64,000 nt of DNA from an uncultured Clostridia bacterium. Its GTDB lineage: Bacteria; Bacillota; Clostridia; Christensenellales; UBA1242. Where the stretch lies: assembly GCA_944380265.1 (NCBI GenBank), contig CALWGY010000001.1:67790-131789 (forward strand), given 5' to 3'. Of this stretch, positions 26,532 through 35,700 are shown in pieces. Every line of letters starts with the position of its first letter. The stretch's first letter is position 1. The notes beneath the pieces are model-generated. The model worked only from the letters and a program-made list of their open reading frames with translations, had not been told where the DNA came from and did no database searches. The position numbers and the translations under genes are program-made.

Positions 26532-27785
26532 TTAAATTTTAATGCTTTTTGTTAATAGATCTGGCGAATAATTTGGAATGGCTTTATTTTTTCTAAGTAA
26601 CATTGAATAAACCTGATTTGCTCGGTCTTCCAAATTTGCTAGTTCTTTATAAATGTCCGATTGTTCTTTTTCAACATTATTAACTCTAATAATTAAGTTT
26701 GTGTTTGCACTAACACTTTTTAAAAGTTCTTCATTGTCGTTTTTAAAAGCCAAAACTTTAATAAATGGAAGAACTTGTAAGTCATAAATTGTTTTAACAA
26801 GTTTAGCGTTAATGTTTAACAAATTACCCAAAATTATGCGTTTAATTCTTGTAAAGGTGTAACGTTTTGTTTTAACTGATAACAAAAAGTCACTTAAAGT
26901 TTTTGTGTTTCGGCTAACTTCATAAAATCTGTTTTCCAACCCTTCGCTAACATCAAAAACTTTTTTAATATCTTCTTTGTTTGCCATTTTTAGGGCATAC
27001 ATACATAGGTCATTAAATAGGGCAGTGTCAGGAAGTCCAAAGGTTTTAATTTCTTCTTTCATTAAAGTGTAAGAAAATTTTGGCACAAGTTTTTTAATTT
27101 TTCTAACTTTTCCAGTTTTATAAAGCCTTGCTCTAATTGCTGTTGCACTGGAATTTTTGCCCACAACTTCTTCGCTTAAATAATCGCTGTCGCCACGCAT
27201 GGTAAACACAGGAGTAATTTTGCTGTTTGTTTTAATTAATGCTTTTAAATATTCAATTGCCAAAATGTTGTTTGGTTGTTTTAAAATTTTGCTTACTTCT
27301 GTTATTTCACTAAAACTAACAAGGTCGTTTTTAATTAAATCTTCAATTGCTTTTTGTCGGCTAACAACAAGCGAGTTTCCTTGGTCTAAATATTTTTTTA
27401 ATCTTGTTTTATATTCTTTTGGTTCGTTTGCAAAAAATTTTGCAAGTTCCATAAGTAGGTCAGTGTTAGAAGTTTCACAGCCAAAAGCAAGGTGAGTAAC
27501 ATTTTCAAAACTGTTTGCAATTTTAACACCAGCAAGTGCAAAAATTTCGGCTGTGCTTGTTGCATATGCAGTTGGCATTTGAACAACAATGTCGGCTCCT
27601 GCTTCCAAAGCAATTCTTGCTCTAACATATTTGTTTAAAATGCAAGGCTCGCCACGTTGAGTAAAATTGCCGCTTAAAATAATCATAACTGCATCAGCAC
27701 CACTTTGGCGTTTTGCATCTGTAATGTGTTTTAAATGTCCATAGTGAAAAGGGTTATATTCACTAATAATTGCACAAATTTTCAT
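26532..27785 (-). CDS. tmcAL: tRNA(Met) cytidine acetate ligase
   Basis: Forms N4-acetylcytidine at the wobble base (C34) of elongator tRNA-Met, using ATP and acetate. The N-terminus has the nucleotidyltransferase-like signature ISEYNPFHYGHLKH, followed by MSGNFTQRGEP-like residues (IILSGNFTQRGEP) typical of YlbM/TmcAL. Length is close to Bacillus TmcAL. I start at ATG 27785 (417 aa), where AGGTG lies 6 nt upstream; GTG 27794 and ATG 27791 are in frame but overlap that site. It is convergent with ylbK and divergent from pta, whose product acetyl phosphate feeds acetate metabolism. Confidence 0.92.
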   Translation of the reverse strand: MKICAIISEYNPFHYGHLKHITDAKRQSGADAVMIILSGNFTQRGEPCILNKYVRARIALEAGADIVVQMPTAYATSTAEIFALAGVKIANSFENVTHLAFGCETSNTDLLMELAKFFANEPKEYKTRLKKYLDQGNSLVVSRQKAIEDLIKNDLVSFSEITEVSKILKQPNNILAIEYLKALIKTNSKITPVFTMRGDSDYLSEEVVGKNSSATAIRARLYKTGKVRKIKKLVPKFSYTLMKEEIKTFGLPDTALFNDLCMYALKMANKEDIKKVFDVSEGLENRFYEVSRNTKTLSDFLLSVKTKRYTFTRIKRIILGNLLNINAKLVKTIYDLQVLPFIKVLAFKNDNEELLKSVSANTNLIIRVNNVEKEQSDIYKELANLEDRANQVYSMLLRKNKAIPNYSPDLLTKSIKI

Positions 27786-27803
27786 ATTCATCACCTATTT
27801 AAG

Positions 27804-27832
27804 TTTACTAGTTTATTAATACATTATATAAT
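27804..27832 (+). promoter_or_regulatory. Promoter for pta
   Basis: TTTACT, 17-nt spacer, perfect TATAAT, 57 nt before the pta ATG. Confidence 0.6.
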
Positions 27833-27889
27833 ATTAACGTTTAATTTAGCAAAGAAAAAATTAAAGTTTTAACTATTGTGAGGTAATAA

Positions 27890-28903
27890 ATGAACATTGA
27901 CGGATTAAATTCAGCATTTGAACAAAAATTGCTTGAAGGAGCAAAAGAAAAATGTAAAACAATTGTTTTGCCAGAAGCAGGAATGAATGAACATGTGTTA
28001 AATGCAGGAATAATTGTGGCACAAAACAAAATTGCAAAAATTGTTTTACTTGTTAGCGATAAAAAACTAATTAACAAATTTGATGTTAAAGAAAATGATT
28101 ATTTAAAAATTGTTAACATAACAAACAGTGAACTTCTTCCAATTTTGCAAAATGCACTTTATTTAAAACGTAAAGATAAAGGCTTAACAGAAGAAGGTGC
28201 AAAAGAACTATTAAAAAATCCAATGTATTTTGGAACAATGATGGTTGAGCTTGGGCTTGTTGACGGACAAGTTGGCGGAGCAGAATTCACATCTGCCGAC
28301 GCATTAAGACCAGCACTTCAAATTGTTAAGGGTAAAACACCAACTTCATTAATTTCAAGTTTAATGATTATGATATCCGAAAACACAAATTATGGCGAAA
28401 ATGGAGTAATAATGCTATCCGATTGTGGACTAAACATGGATCCAACAAGTGAACAATTAAAAACAATTTGTTTCGACACAGTTAACTCAGCTCGCAAAAT
28501 TGTTAACATAAAAAATCCTGTTGTTGCTTTGCTTTGCTATTCAACAAAGGGCAGTGCTGATGGCGATTGTGCACTTAAAGTTAGAAAGGCAAACGAACTA
28601 ATTAACAATGAAAATCCAGATTTTATTGTTGATGGTGAATTTCAGTTTGATGCTGCTGTTGTAAAAAGTGTTTGCAACAAAAAAGCACCAGGAAGCAAAG
28701 TTGATGGAAAAGCCAACATCTTAATTTTCCCAGACTTGCAAAGTGGAAACATTGCTTACAAAATTATGCAACGTTTTGCAGGTTTTAAATGCATTGGACC
28801 GATAACACAAGGTTTCAAAAAACCTGTTAACGATTTAAGCCGTGGGGCAGACACAAACGAAATTGTTCGTGCCATTGCAATAACAGCTTTGCAATGTGAG
28901 TAA
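27890..28903 (+). CDS. pta: Phosphate acetyltransferase
   Basis: Converts acetyl-CoA and phosphate to acetyl phosphate, the first step of ATP-yielding acetate production. A 337-residue class I enzyme with the KTIVLPEAG start and the conserved segments VGGAEFTSADALRPALQ and DGEFQFDAAVV. GAGGT precedes the ATG by 6 nt. ackA follows in the same direction after a 214-nt gap with structured repeats, so the two are probably expressed together but may be separately tuned. Confidence 0.95.
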   Translation: MNIDGLNSAFEQKLLEGAKEKCKTIVLPEAGMNEHVLNAGIIVAQNKIAKIVLLVSDKKLINKFDVKENDYLKIVNITNSELLPILQNALYLKRKDKGLTEEGAKELLKNPMYFGTMMVELGLVDGQVGGAEFTSADALRPALQIVKGKTPTSLISSLMIMISENTNYGENGVIMLSDCGLNMDPTSEQLKTICFDTVNSARKIVNIKNPVVALLCYSTKGSADGDCALKVRKANELINNENPDFIVDGEFQFDAAVVKSVCNKKAPGSKVDGKANILIFPDLQSGNIAYKIMQRFAGFKCIGPITQGFKKPVNDLSRGADTNEIVRAIAITALQCE

Positions 28904-28945
28904 GTTGGTTTTGAAAATTTGAAAAAATATGGTAAAATGTTAACA

Positions 28946-29023
28946 CTGCGATGTTAAAATTTAACCAGGTTAAATTTTTTCTTTTGCTAACGCAAAATTG
29001 CACAACACTTTGTGCCATTGCAG
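28946..29023. repeat. Cloverleaf-like palindromic element, copy A
   Basis: A terminal stem CTGCGATG / CATTGCAG (one G-T pair) encloses three adjacent hairpins: AAAATTTAACC/GGTTAAATTTT, TTTTGC/GCAAAA with loop TAAC, and GCACAA/TTGTGC with loop CACT. The same terminal-stem-plus-three-hairpin plan is seen at 44281-44365. Its function is unknown; it lies within the pta-ackA gap. Confidence 0.6.
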
Positions 29024-29045
29024 TTAAAATAACTTAATAAAATAT

Positions 29046-29086
29046 AACATTGTTTTTTAATGTCCATTAAAAACATTAGTAATGTT
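29046..29086 (+). promoter_or_regulatory. Hairpin upstream of ackA
   Basis: Perfect inner repeat TTTTTAATG-TC-CATTAAAAA (29054-29073) inside an outer pair AACATT / AATGTT. It ends about 30 nt before the ackA ATG and has no T-run after it, so it is not a normal terminator. It may be a processing or mRNA-stability element. Confidence 0.45.
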
Positions 29087-29117
29087 AAAATAATAAAAAA
29101 TAAAGGAAGAAATTAGT

Positions 29118-30302
29118 ATGAAAATTTTAGTTTTAAATGCAGGAAGTTCAAGTTTAAAATTTCAACTTCTTAACATGGAAGATGAAAGCGTTATTGCAAA
29201 AGGAAATGCTGAAAGAATTGGCATTGACGATTCGTTTTTAACATATAAGGCACACGGAAAGGCAATAACAAACAAATTTGTAATGCCAACTCATGTTGAA
29301 GCAATGCAACACATTTTGGAAGCATTAACCGACAAAGAAAATGGCGTTATTAAAAGCGTTAACGAAATTTCTGGTTTTGGTCACAGAGTTGTTAATGTTG
29401 GGGAAGATTACTTTGATTCAGTTGTTGTTACGCCAGAAATTTTGGAAGACTTTAAAAGCAAAAAAGATTTTTCTCCACTTCATGTTCCAGGTGCAATTTC
29501 TGGAATGGAAGCATGCTTAAAAATTGCTCCAAAAATTAAAAATGTTGCAGTGTTTGACATTGGTTTTCATAAAACAATGCCAGACTATGTTTATCGTTAT
29601 GCAATCCCAAAAGAAGACTATGAAGTTTTAAAAATTAGAAAGTATGGCGCTCATGGCACAAGCCACCGCTATGTTTCACAAGAATGCTTAAAACTTTTGG
29701 GCAGAACTGAAAACACAAAAATTGTTACTTGCCATTTGGGAAGTGGAAGCAGCATGTGTGCAGTAAAAGACGGCAAAAGTTTTGACACATCAATGGGCTT
29801 TACACCACTTGAAGGCTTAATTATGGGCACAAGAAGTGGTGATATTGATGCATCAGTTGTTGGATTTTTGTGCGATAAAAAGGGCATGAGTGTTAAAGAA
29901 GCAGTTAACTATTTAAACAAAAAAAGTGGTATGCAAGGTTTGTGCGGATTCAGCGATATGCGTGATGTTGAAGCAAACCTAAATCAAAATGCCGATTGTA
30001 AACTTGCCTACGATGCAATGTGTTACAGAGTTACTAAATACATTGGTTCATATGCAGCAGCAATGGGCGGATTAGATGCCATTGTTTTCACTGGCGGAAT
30101 TGGCGAACGCGACCCAATGGTTAGAGAAACAGTGCTTAGTTCACTTGAATTTTTGGGTGTTGAATTTGATAAAGAAAAAAATCCAAATGTTTTTGGTGAA
30201 TTTGGTGAACTTTCAACTGAAAATAGCAAGGTTAAAGTGTATGTTATTCCAACAAACGAAGAACTTGTTATTGCTCGTGAAACAATTGCATTAATTAAAT
30301 AA
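29118..30302 (+). CDS. ackA: Acetate kinase
   Basis: Transfers phosphate from acetyl phosphate to ADP, making ATP and acetate. A 394-residue enzyme with the ASKHA-fold start ILVLNAGSSSLKFQ, the CHLGSGSS phosphate loop and TGGIGERD near the C-terminus. Together with pta it shows fermentative acetate formation. AAGGA lies 10 nt before the ATG. Confidence 0.97.
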   Translation: MKILVLNAGSSSLKFQLLNMEDESVIAKGNAERIGIDDSFLTYKAHGKAITNKFVMPTHVEAMQHILEALTDKENGVIKSVNEISGFGHRVVNVGEDYFDSVVVTPEILEDFKSKKDFSPLHVPGAISGMEACLKIAPKIKNVAVFDIGFHKTMPDYVYRYAIPKEDYEVLKIRKYGAHGTSHRYVSQECLKLLGRTENTKIVTCHLGSGSSMCAVKDGKSFDTSMGFTPLEGLIMGTRSGDIDASVVGFLCDKKGMSVKEAVNYLNKKSGMQGLCGFSDMRDVEANLNQNADCKLAYDAMCYRVTKYIGSYAAAMGGLDAIVFTGGIGERDPMVRETVLSSLEFLGVEFDKEKNPNVFGEFGELSTENSKVKVYVIPTNEELVIARETIALIK

Positions 30303-30324
30303 ATAAAAAAATATCAGTTTATAA

Positions 30325-30353
30325 TTGACAAACGTTTATAATTGTTTTATACT
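30325..30353 (+). promoter_or_regulatory. Near-consensus promoter for rpmF
   Basis: Perfect TTGACA, 17-nt spacer, TATACT, 39 nt before the rpmF ATG. It shows that L32 is transcribed separately from ackA. Confidence 0.8.
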
Positions 30354-30392
30354 TTGTAAGCGATTTAAAAAATTAATTAGGAGGTGCTATTA

Positions 30393-30590
30393 ATGGCAGT
30401 ACCAAAGGGAAAGGTTTCTAAGGCAAGACGCAATTCCAGAAAAGCAAACTGGAAAGCTTCAACACCTTCTATTGTTGAATGTCCTCATTGTCACGAACTA
30501 ACTGCTCCTCATAGAGTTTGCTCAAAATGCGGATACTATGATGGTGTTGAAGTTAAAAAAGTTGGCAAGGAAAAAAAGGAAACTAAGTAA
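30393..30590 (+). CDS. rpmF: Ribosomal protein bL32
   Basis: A 65-residue large-subunit protein. It has the basic start AVPKGKVSKARRNSRK and a zinc ribbon of Cys30, Cys33, Cys43 and Cys46, so this is the zinc-binding (C+) form. ATG 30393 is chosen because AGGAGG lies just upstream; an in-frame GTG at 30384 overlaps that site. The DUF177/YceD gene that usually precedes rpmF is absent. Confidence 0.96.
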   Translation: MAVPKGKVSKARRNSRKANWKASTPSIVECPHCHELTAPHRVCSKCGYYDGVEVKKVGKEKKETK

Positions 30591-30610
30591 TTTATTTTAA
30601 CAAAATAAAC

Positions 30611-30641
30611 AAAAAATGCTCTTAATATAGGGCATTTTTTT
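30611..30641 (+). terminator. Terminator of rpmF
   Basis: Stem AAAAATGCTC / GGGCATTTTT (one T-G pair) with an AT-rich loop and T7 tail. Confidence 0.85.
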
Positions 30642-30993
30642 GTTGTTTGCATAGTAGTTAATAAGTCAAAAAATTTAATGTAAATCAACAAAGCAAATTA
30701 ATTTTTTAACAACTTTTTATTCTAATCTTTAAGCCTTAAAAATTTAATAAAAAATTCAACACAAATTTAAAATTAAAATTTTAAAAAATCAAACAAAAAA
30801 TGTGCATAACACAATTTGCCAAGGGTTTTTAAAATTTTATTTTTTTAATGCCAATTTTAGGTGAAAATTAGGCAAAAAGTTGTGTAATATGCATATATTT
30901 TTAATTATTATTAAAAATGTTTTGTTAATTAATTTTTGTTTATTTTTTAAATGTGCTAAAATGTTATTTAGGAAAATTAAAATTGGAGTAATC
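30642..30993. promoter_or_regulatory. plsX upstream region with long imperfect inverted repeat
   Basis: No gene is seen in these 352 bases. An open frame from 30880 lacks a ribosome-binding site and conserved residues and is rejected as plsX coding. A 16-nt repeated word lies at 30646-30661. A long hairpin pairs 30803-30820 with 30871-30893 in three helices (TTTGCC/GGCAAA, ACACAA/TTGTGT, TGCAT/ATGCA). Inside it is the inverted repeat AATTTT-AGGTG-AAAATT (30853-30869), shared with the rplS upstream region. A TAAAAT at 30957 may be the plsX -10 box. Confidence 0.45.
30646..30661 (+). repeat. Copy 2 of the 16-nt intergenic word
   Basis: TTTGCATAGTAGTTAA, identical to 49356-49371 and to the reverse complement of 14351-14366. 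It lies 5 nt after the rpmF terminator. Confidence 0.7.
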
Positions 30994-32022
30994 ATGATTA
31001 AAATTGTTTTAGATGTTAATGGCGGAGATTATTCTCCAACCGAACTTGTTTTGGGTGCAATAAAATCTGTTAAGCAAATACCAGATTTAAACATGGTTCT
31101 ATGTGGACCCAAAGCAGATATTGAAAAAATTCTTAACGAAAACAAATGTGACAAAACCAGGTTTGAAGTTGTTGATGCACCCGACACAATAACCAACATG
31201 GATGTTCCAACTGTTGCAATAAAACAAAAAACCGAAAGTTCACTTTATAAGGCAATTGATTTGCTTAAAAACAATAGTGATGTTTGTGCAATGGTTAGTG
31301 CTGGTTCAACAGGGGCAGTTTTAACAGGCGCGTTTTTGCGTATAGGCAGAATTAAAGGTGTTTCAAGGCCTGCAATTTGTCCAATTCTTCCAACTGTTGA
31401 TAGGCCCAATGGCATGGTTGCAATAATTGATAGTGGAGCAAATGTTGATTGCAAACCAATAAATTTGGTGCATTTTGCAATTATGGGCAACGCATATTTA
31501 AAAAATGTTTATGGCATCGAAAGCCCTCGTGTTGCACTTTTAAACATTGGAACAGAAGAAAAGAAGGGTAACGAACTTTTACACGAAACATATCCAATGC
31601 TTAAAGATTTAAAAGATATTAATTTTGTTGGAAACATGGAAGGCAGAGAGTTGTTAAGCGGAAATGTTGACCTTGTTGTAACCGATGGCTTTGGCGGAAA
31701 TGTTTTGTTAAAAAGCACAGAGGGTGCGGTTTTAAATTTGTTAAAACTACTAAAAGATGACATAAAAAGCAGCCCAATGTCGTTAATTGGTGCAATGTTT
31801 ATGAAGGGAACTTTCAAACGCATAAAACAACGCATGGATTACAACAAAAAAGCAGGTGGCGTGTTGTTGGGTTGCAAAAAGTTGGTGGTTAAAGCACACG
31901 GAAGCAGCAAAGCAGAAAGCATTTATCAAAGCATTTTGCTTGCTTACAACATGCACAAAGCAAATTTGTGTGAAATAATTGAAAAGGAAATAAGTAAGGT
32001 TAACATTGAAACAAATGAATAA
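30994..32022 (+). CDS. plsX: Phosphate acyltransferase PlsX
   Basis: Makes acyl-phosphate from acyl-ACP for phospholipid synthesis. With start ATG 30994 (GGAG 5-6 nt upstream) it is 342 residues, the normal family length. It opens with IVLDVNGGDYSP, has the VSAGSTGAVL and VVTDGFGGNVLLKS segments, and ends in SIYQSILLAYN. The usual downstream fab/acpP genes are absent and rnc overlaps its stop codon by 8 nt, so plsX, rnc and smc form one transcription unit. Confidence 0.93.
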   Translation: MIKIVLDVNGGDYSPTELVLGAIKSVKQIPDLNMVLCGPKADIEKILNENKCDKTRFEVVDAPDTITNMDVPTVAIKQKTESSLYKAIDLLKNNSDVCAMVSAGSTGAVLTGAFLRIGRIKGVSRPAICPILPTVDRPNGMVAIIDSGANVDCKPINLVHFAIMGNAYLKNVYGIESPRVALLNIGTEEKKGNELLHETYPMLKDLKDINFVGNMEGRELLSGNVDLVVTDGFGGNVLLKSTEGAVLNLLKLLKDDIKSSPMSLIGAMFMKGTFKRIKQRMDYNKKAGGVLLGCKKLVVKAHGSSKAESIYQSILLAYNMHKANLCEIIEKEISKVNIETNE

Positions 32023-32683
32023 TAATAATTTTGCCGACCTAGAAAAAATTGTTGGCTACGAATTTAAAAATAAGGAACTAATTAAACGGGCGGTAACACA
32101 TTCATCTGCATCAAGCACGTTTAATTACGAACGTATGGAATTTTTGGGTGATAGTTTGCTTTCAATGATTGTTGCTGAACACCTTTATAAAAACACAAAT
32201 TACAAAGTTGGTTCCATGAGTGTTATTAGAAGCAATTTGGTTTCCACCGAAGCACTTAGCAAACTTGTGCTTAAACACGATTTAAAAAAATTTATTGTGG
32301 TTGGTGGAAGTGTTGCAGGAACAAAAAATGTGGCAACAAATGTTTTGGCAGATTTTTTTGAAAGTTTAACCGCAGGAATTTATTTAGATGGCGGTTTTGA
32401 AGTAACAAAAAATTTTGTTGAAAAATTTGTTTTAAGCGATGTTGAGCATTTTGTTAATGCCGACTATAAAACATTGCTTCAAGAAAAACTTGCCACAATA
32501 GACAAAAAATCAAAACTTGAATATGGTTTAATTGGGTCAAGTGGTCCAAACCATCAATTAACTTTTGAAATGGGCATTTATTTTAATGATGAATTAATTT
32601 TAACTGCCAAAGGAAAAAGCAAAAAAGAAGCAGAACAATTATGTGCAAAATTGTTTTTAGAAAAATTAGAAAAAACAACTTAA
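32015..32683 (+). CDS. rnc: Ribonuclease III
   Basis: Cleaves double-stranded RNA, including rRNA precursors. A 222-residue enzyme with the catalytic signature ERMEFLGDSLL, the second acidic motif ADFFESLTAGIYLDGG and a C-terminal dsRNA-binding domain (KTLLQEKL ... GKSKKEAEQLCAKLFLEKL). The ATG at 32015 overlaps the plsX end as ATGAATAA; the TTG 9 nt further upstream is less likely. Confidence 0.95.
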   Translation: MNNNNFADLEKIVGYEFKNKELIKRAVTHSSASSTFNYERMEFLGDSLLSMIVAEHLYKNTNYKVGSMSVIRSNLVSTEALSKLVLKHDLKKFIVVGGSVAGTKNVATNVLADFFESLTAGIYLDGGFEVTKNFVEKFVLSDVEHFVNADYKTLLQEKLATIDKKSKLEYGLIGSSGPNHQLTFEMGIYFNDELILTAKGKSKKEAEQLCAKLFLEKLEKTT

Positions 32684-32721
32684 ATGTTTTTTAAAAAATT
32701 TTTAAGTTTGGAGGATTTACT

Positions 32722-35700
32722 TTGAATTTTAAACAAATAGAAATGGTTGGCTTTAAGTCGTTTGCCGACCCAATTAAAATAACTTTCAATAATGGAATAA
32801 CTGCAATTGTTGGTCCAAATGGTTGCGGAAAAAGTAATGTTGCCGATGCAATTAGGTGGGTGCTTGGTGAACAAAGCAGTAAAATGTTACGTGGAACAAG
32901 CATGCAAGACGTAATTTTTAAAGGAACTGAAAAAAGAAAAAGTATGTCTTTTTGTGAAGTTTCCTTGCTTTTTGACAACAGTAATAAAATTTTTAAAAGC
33001 GACTATGAAGAAATTTGCATAACCAGAAAACTTTACAGAAGTGGTGAAAGCGAATATTTGTTAAACCACACAAATTGCCGATTAAAAGATATCACTGAAC
33101 TTTTGCACGATTCAGGAATTGGCAAAAGTGGTTATAGTATTATTGGACAAGGTAAGGTTGAAGAAATTATTAATTCAAAACCAATTGACCGCCGTGCAAT
33201 TTTTGAGGAAGCAGCAGGAATTGCTGGTTTTAAAGCCAAAAAAGTTGATGCGGAACGTAAATTGGAACGCACCAGAGATAATTTGGTTAGAATAACCGAC
33301 ATTGTTTCGGAAATTGATAGGCAACTAAAACCATTAAAACATCAAGCAGAAGTTGCAAAAAAATATTTGGAACTTAAAGAAAAGTTAAAGGTTTTGGAAG
33401 TTAATGCTTACATTTATCAATATGATTATGCAGCAGCAAACAAAGCCGAAATTGAAGAAAAAATTAATGCAATTGTGGAAGAAATGAATTTGCGTCAGGG
33501 CAAACTTGACCAAGTTATTTTGGACTATAACAACACATTTGAAAAAGTAAATTCCATTGATGCCGACATTTCAGGTTTACGAGACATTATTTTAAACATA
33601 ACCGTTCAACTTGAAAAACAAGCAGGTCAAACAAACTTAATAAACGAAAAAATTCAAACCAGAGAACAAGAACTTAAAAGGTTAAACGAAGAACTTTTAA
33701 AACTAACAGAAAATGAACAAGGTTTTTCACAAGAATTAAACAGCAAAACAAGTGAATTAAATTTAAAGAAAAACAAGTTAACCGAACTTAAAAAAGTTAT
33801 GGAACAGGTTTCTGTTTACTACGAAAAAATTAATTCAGAACTTTCGCAAAGTGAAAACGAAGCACAAGAAACTCAACGTAAACTTTTTGAAACATTAAGT
33901 AAATTGGGCGATGTTAAAGCACAAATTAGTGCTTTAAATGCTGAAAAAACCACATATAGTGAACAACTTAAAAACTTGGAAGTTAATGTTAGAACCGTTA
34001 AAAACAAGTTAATTGAAAGCAGGGTTAATGTAACTGATTGTAAAAAAGTTATTGAAAAATTAAACTTGCAAAAAGAAGAATTAAACTTGTCAATAAACGA
34101 GCATTTGGCTGAGCAAAACAAATTGGACAGTGAGTTTAAACAATCCGAAACAAATTTAAACAACATAAACTCAAACATTTTGTCCTTAGAACATCGCAAA
34201 AAAATGCTTGAAGATATGCAACGCGAATATGAAGGTTACAATGGTTCTGTTAAAAGGTTGTTAACCGATGCTGAAAAAAATGCGAACTTAAAAAACAAAA
34301 TTGTTGGTGTTTTGGCATCACTAATAAAAGTGCCACAAAACTTTCAATCAGCAATTGAAATGGCTCTTGGCAGCGCAGTTCAAAATGTTGTAACATTTAG
34401 TGATGATGGTGCAAAAGAACTTATTAATTACTTAAAACAACGCGAATATGGCAGAGTAACATTCTTACCAATTAACACCATAAAAGAACGTTATTTTGAT
34501 AATTCATTTAGGAAACTTTTAACTGGTCCAGGCATTTTTGGTGTTGCAAGCGAACTTATTTCTTACAACAAAAACATTGCAAACATCATTTCAAACTTGT
34601 TAGGAGCAACTGTTGTTGTTGACAATATTAACACAGCAGTAAATTTGGCAAAACAAAGCAGATATAGTTTTAGAATTGTAACACTAGATGGCGATGTTAT
34701 TAATCCGCAAGGAAGCATAACAGGTGGAAGTAAAAAAGCACAAGTTGCAAATTTGTTGTCGCGTGAAACCGACATTGAACTTTCAACAAAAGCAATTTTA
34801 AAATTGCAAACCGAAAAAGAAGAATTGTTAAAACAAATCAGCAATTTGTCAAACAAGTTGGCTGCTGTTAATGAAGTAATAAAACAAAAAAGCAACAGTC
34901 TTAGGGAAGTTGAAATTAGTTTTGCTGCCGAGAGTGAACGATACGAAAAATATAATAGTATTTGTTTAAGTTTGGAACAAGAAAGCAATTCATTATCTAG
35001 TGAAGTTGCAAAAACCAATCAGATTATTGAAGGAATTTCTAACGAAATCAGCAAAATTAGTAACACCGAAAACCTTAACGAAAACCCAACCACAACACTT
35101 GAACAAAACAACAGTCAATTTACTGAAATGCGTTCAAAACGCGATGATTATGCAAATCAAATAACAAATTTAAAAGTTGAAATTGCTTCAATTAGCAGTG
35201 AAATTTTAAGTTTGGAAAGTGATATTGAAAGAATCAAATTTGCTCTTTCTAATGCCGTTTCAATGCGTGAAGAACTAAACAGTGCATTAACTGAAAACAA
35301 AAATAATCTTGCAAATTTAAGAGGTATGGCTGAACAAAGTGGAGTAAATAGCACTGTGGGTGTTGACACTGAAAAATTAAATCAAACAAAAATTGAAGTT
35401 GAAAACTTAACAAATCAAAAATCCACTTTGCAATCAACACTTAGAAGTTTGGAAGAAGAAAGAATGGCTCTTGGTGTTGAAGTTAATAAATTGCAAGACA
35501 GAAAACATCAACAAGAAATTAATTTAAGCAAAATTGACACCGACATTGAAACATTGCAAGAACGTGTTTGGACAGAGTATGAACTAACATATAACACTGC
35601 ACAAGACTATAAAGTGGCAGATTTTGATGTTAAACAAGGTTTGCAAGATATTAACAAACTTCGCCGTGAAATTAATGGTCTTGGCAATGTTAACGTTAAT

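Noticed and set aside
30880-30993. N-terminal extension of PlsX
   Set aside because: Hydrophobic low-complexity translation of A/T-rich DNA; ATG 30994 has GGAG and gives the family length.
34563-35018. 151-codon minus-strand frame inside smc
   Set aside because: Antisense shadow of coiled-coil codons.
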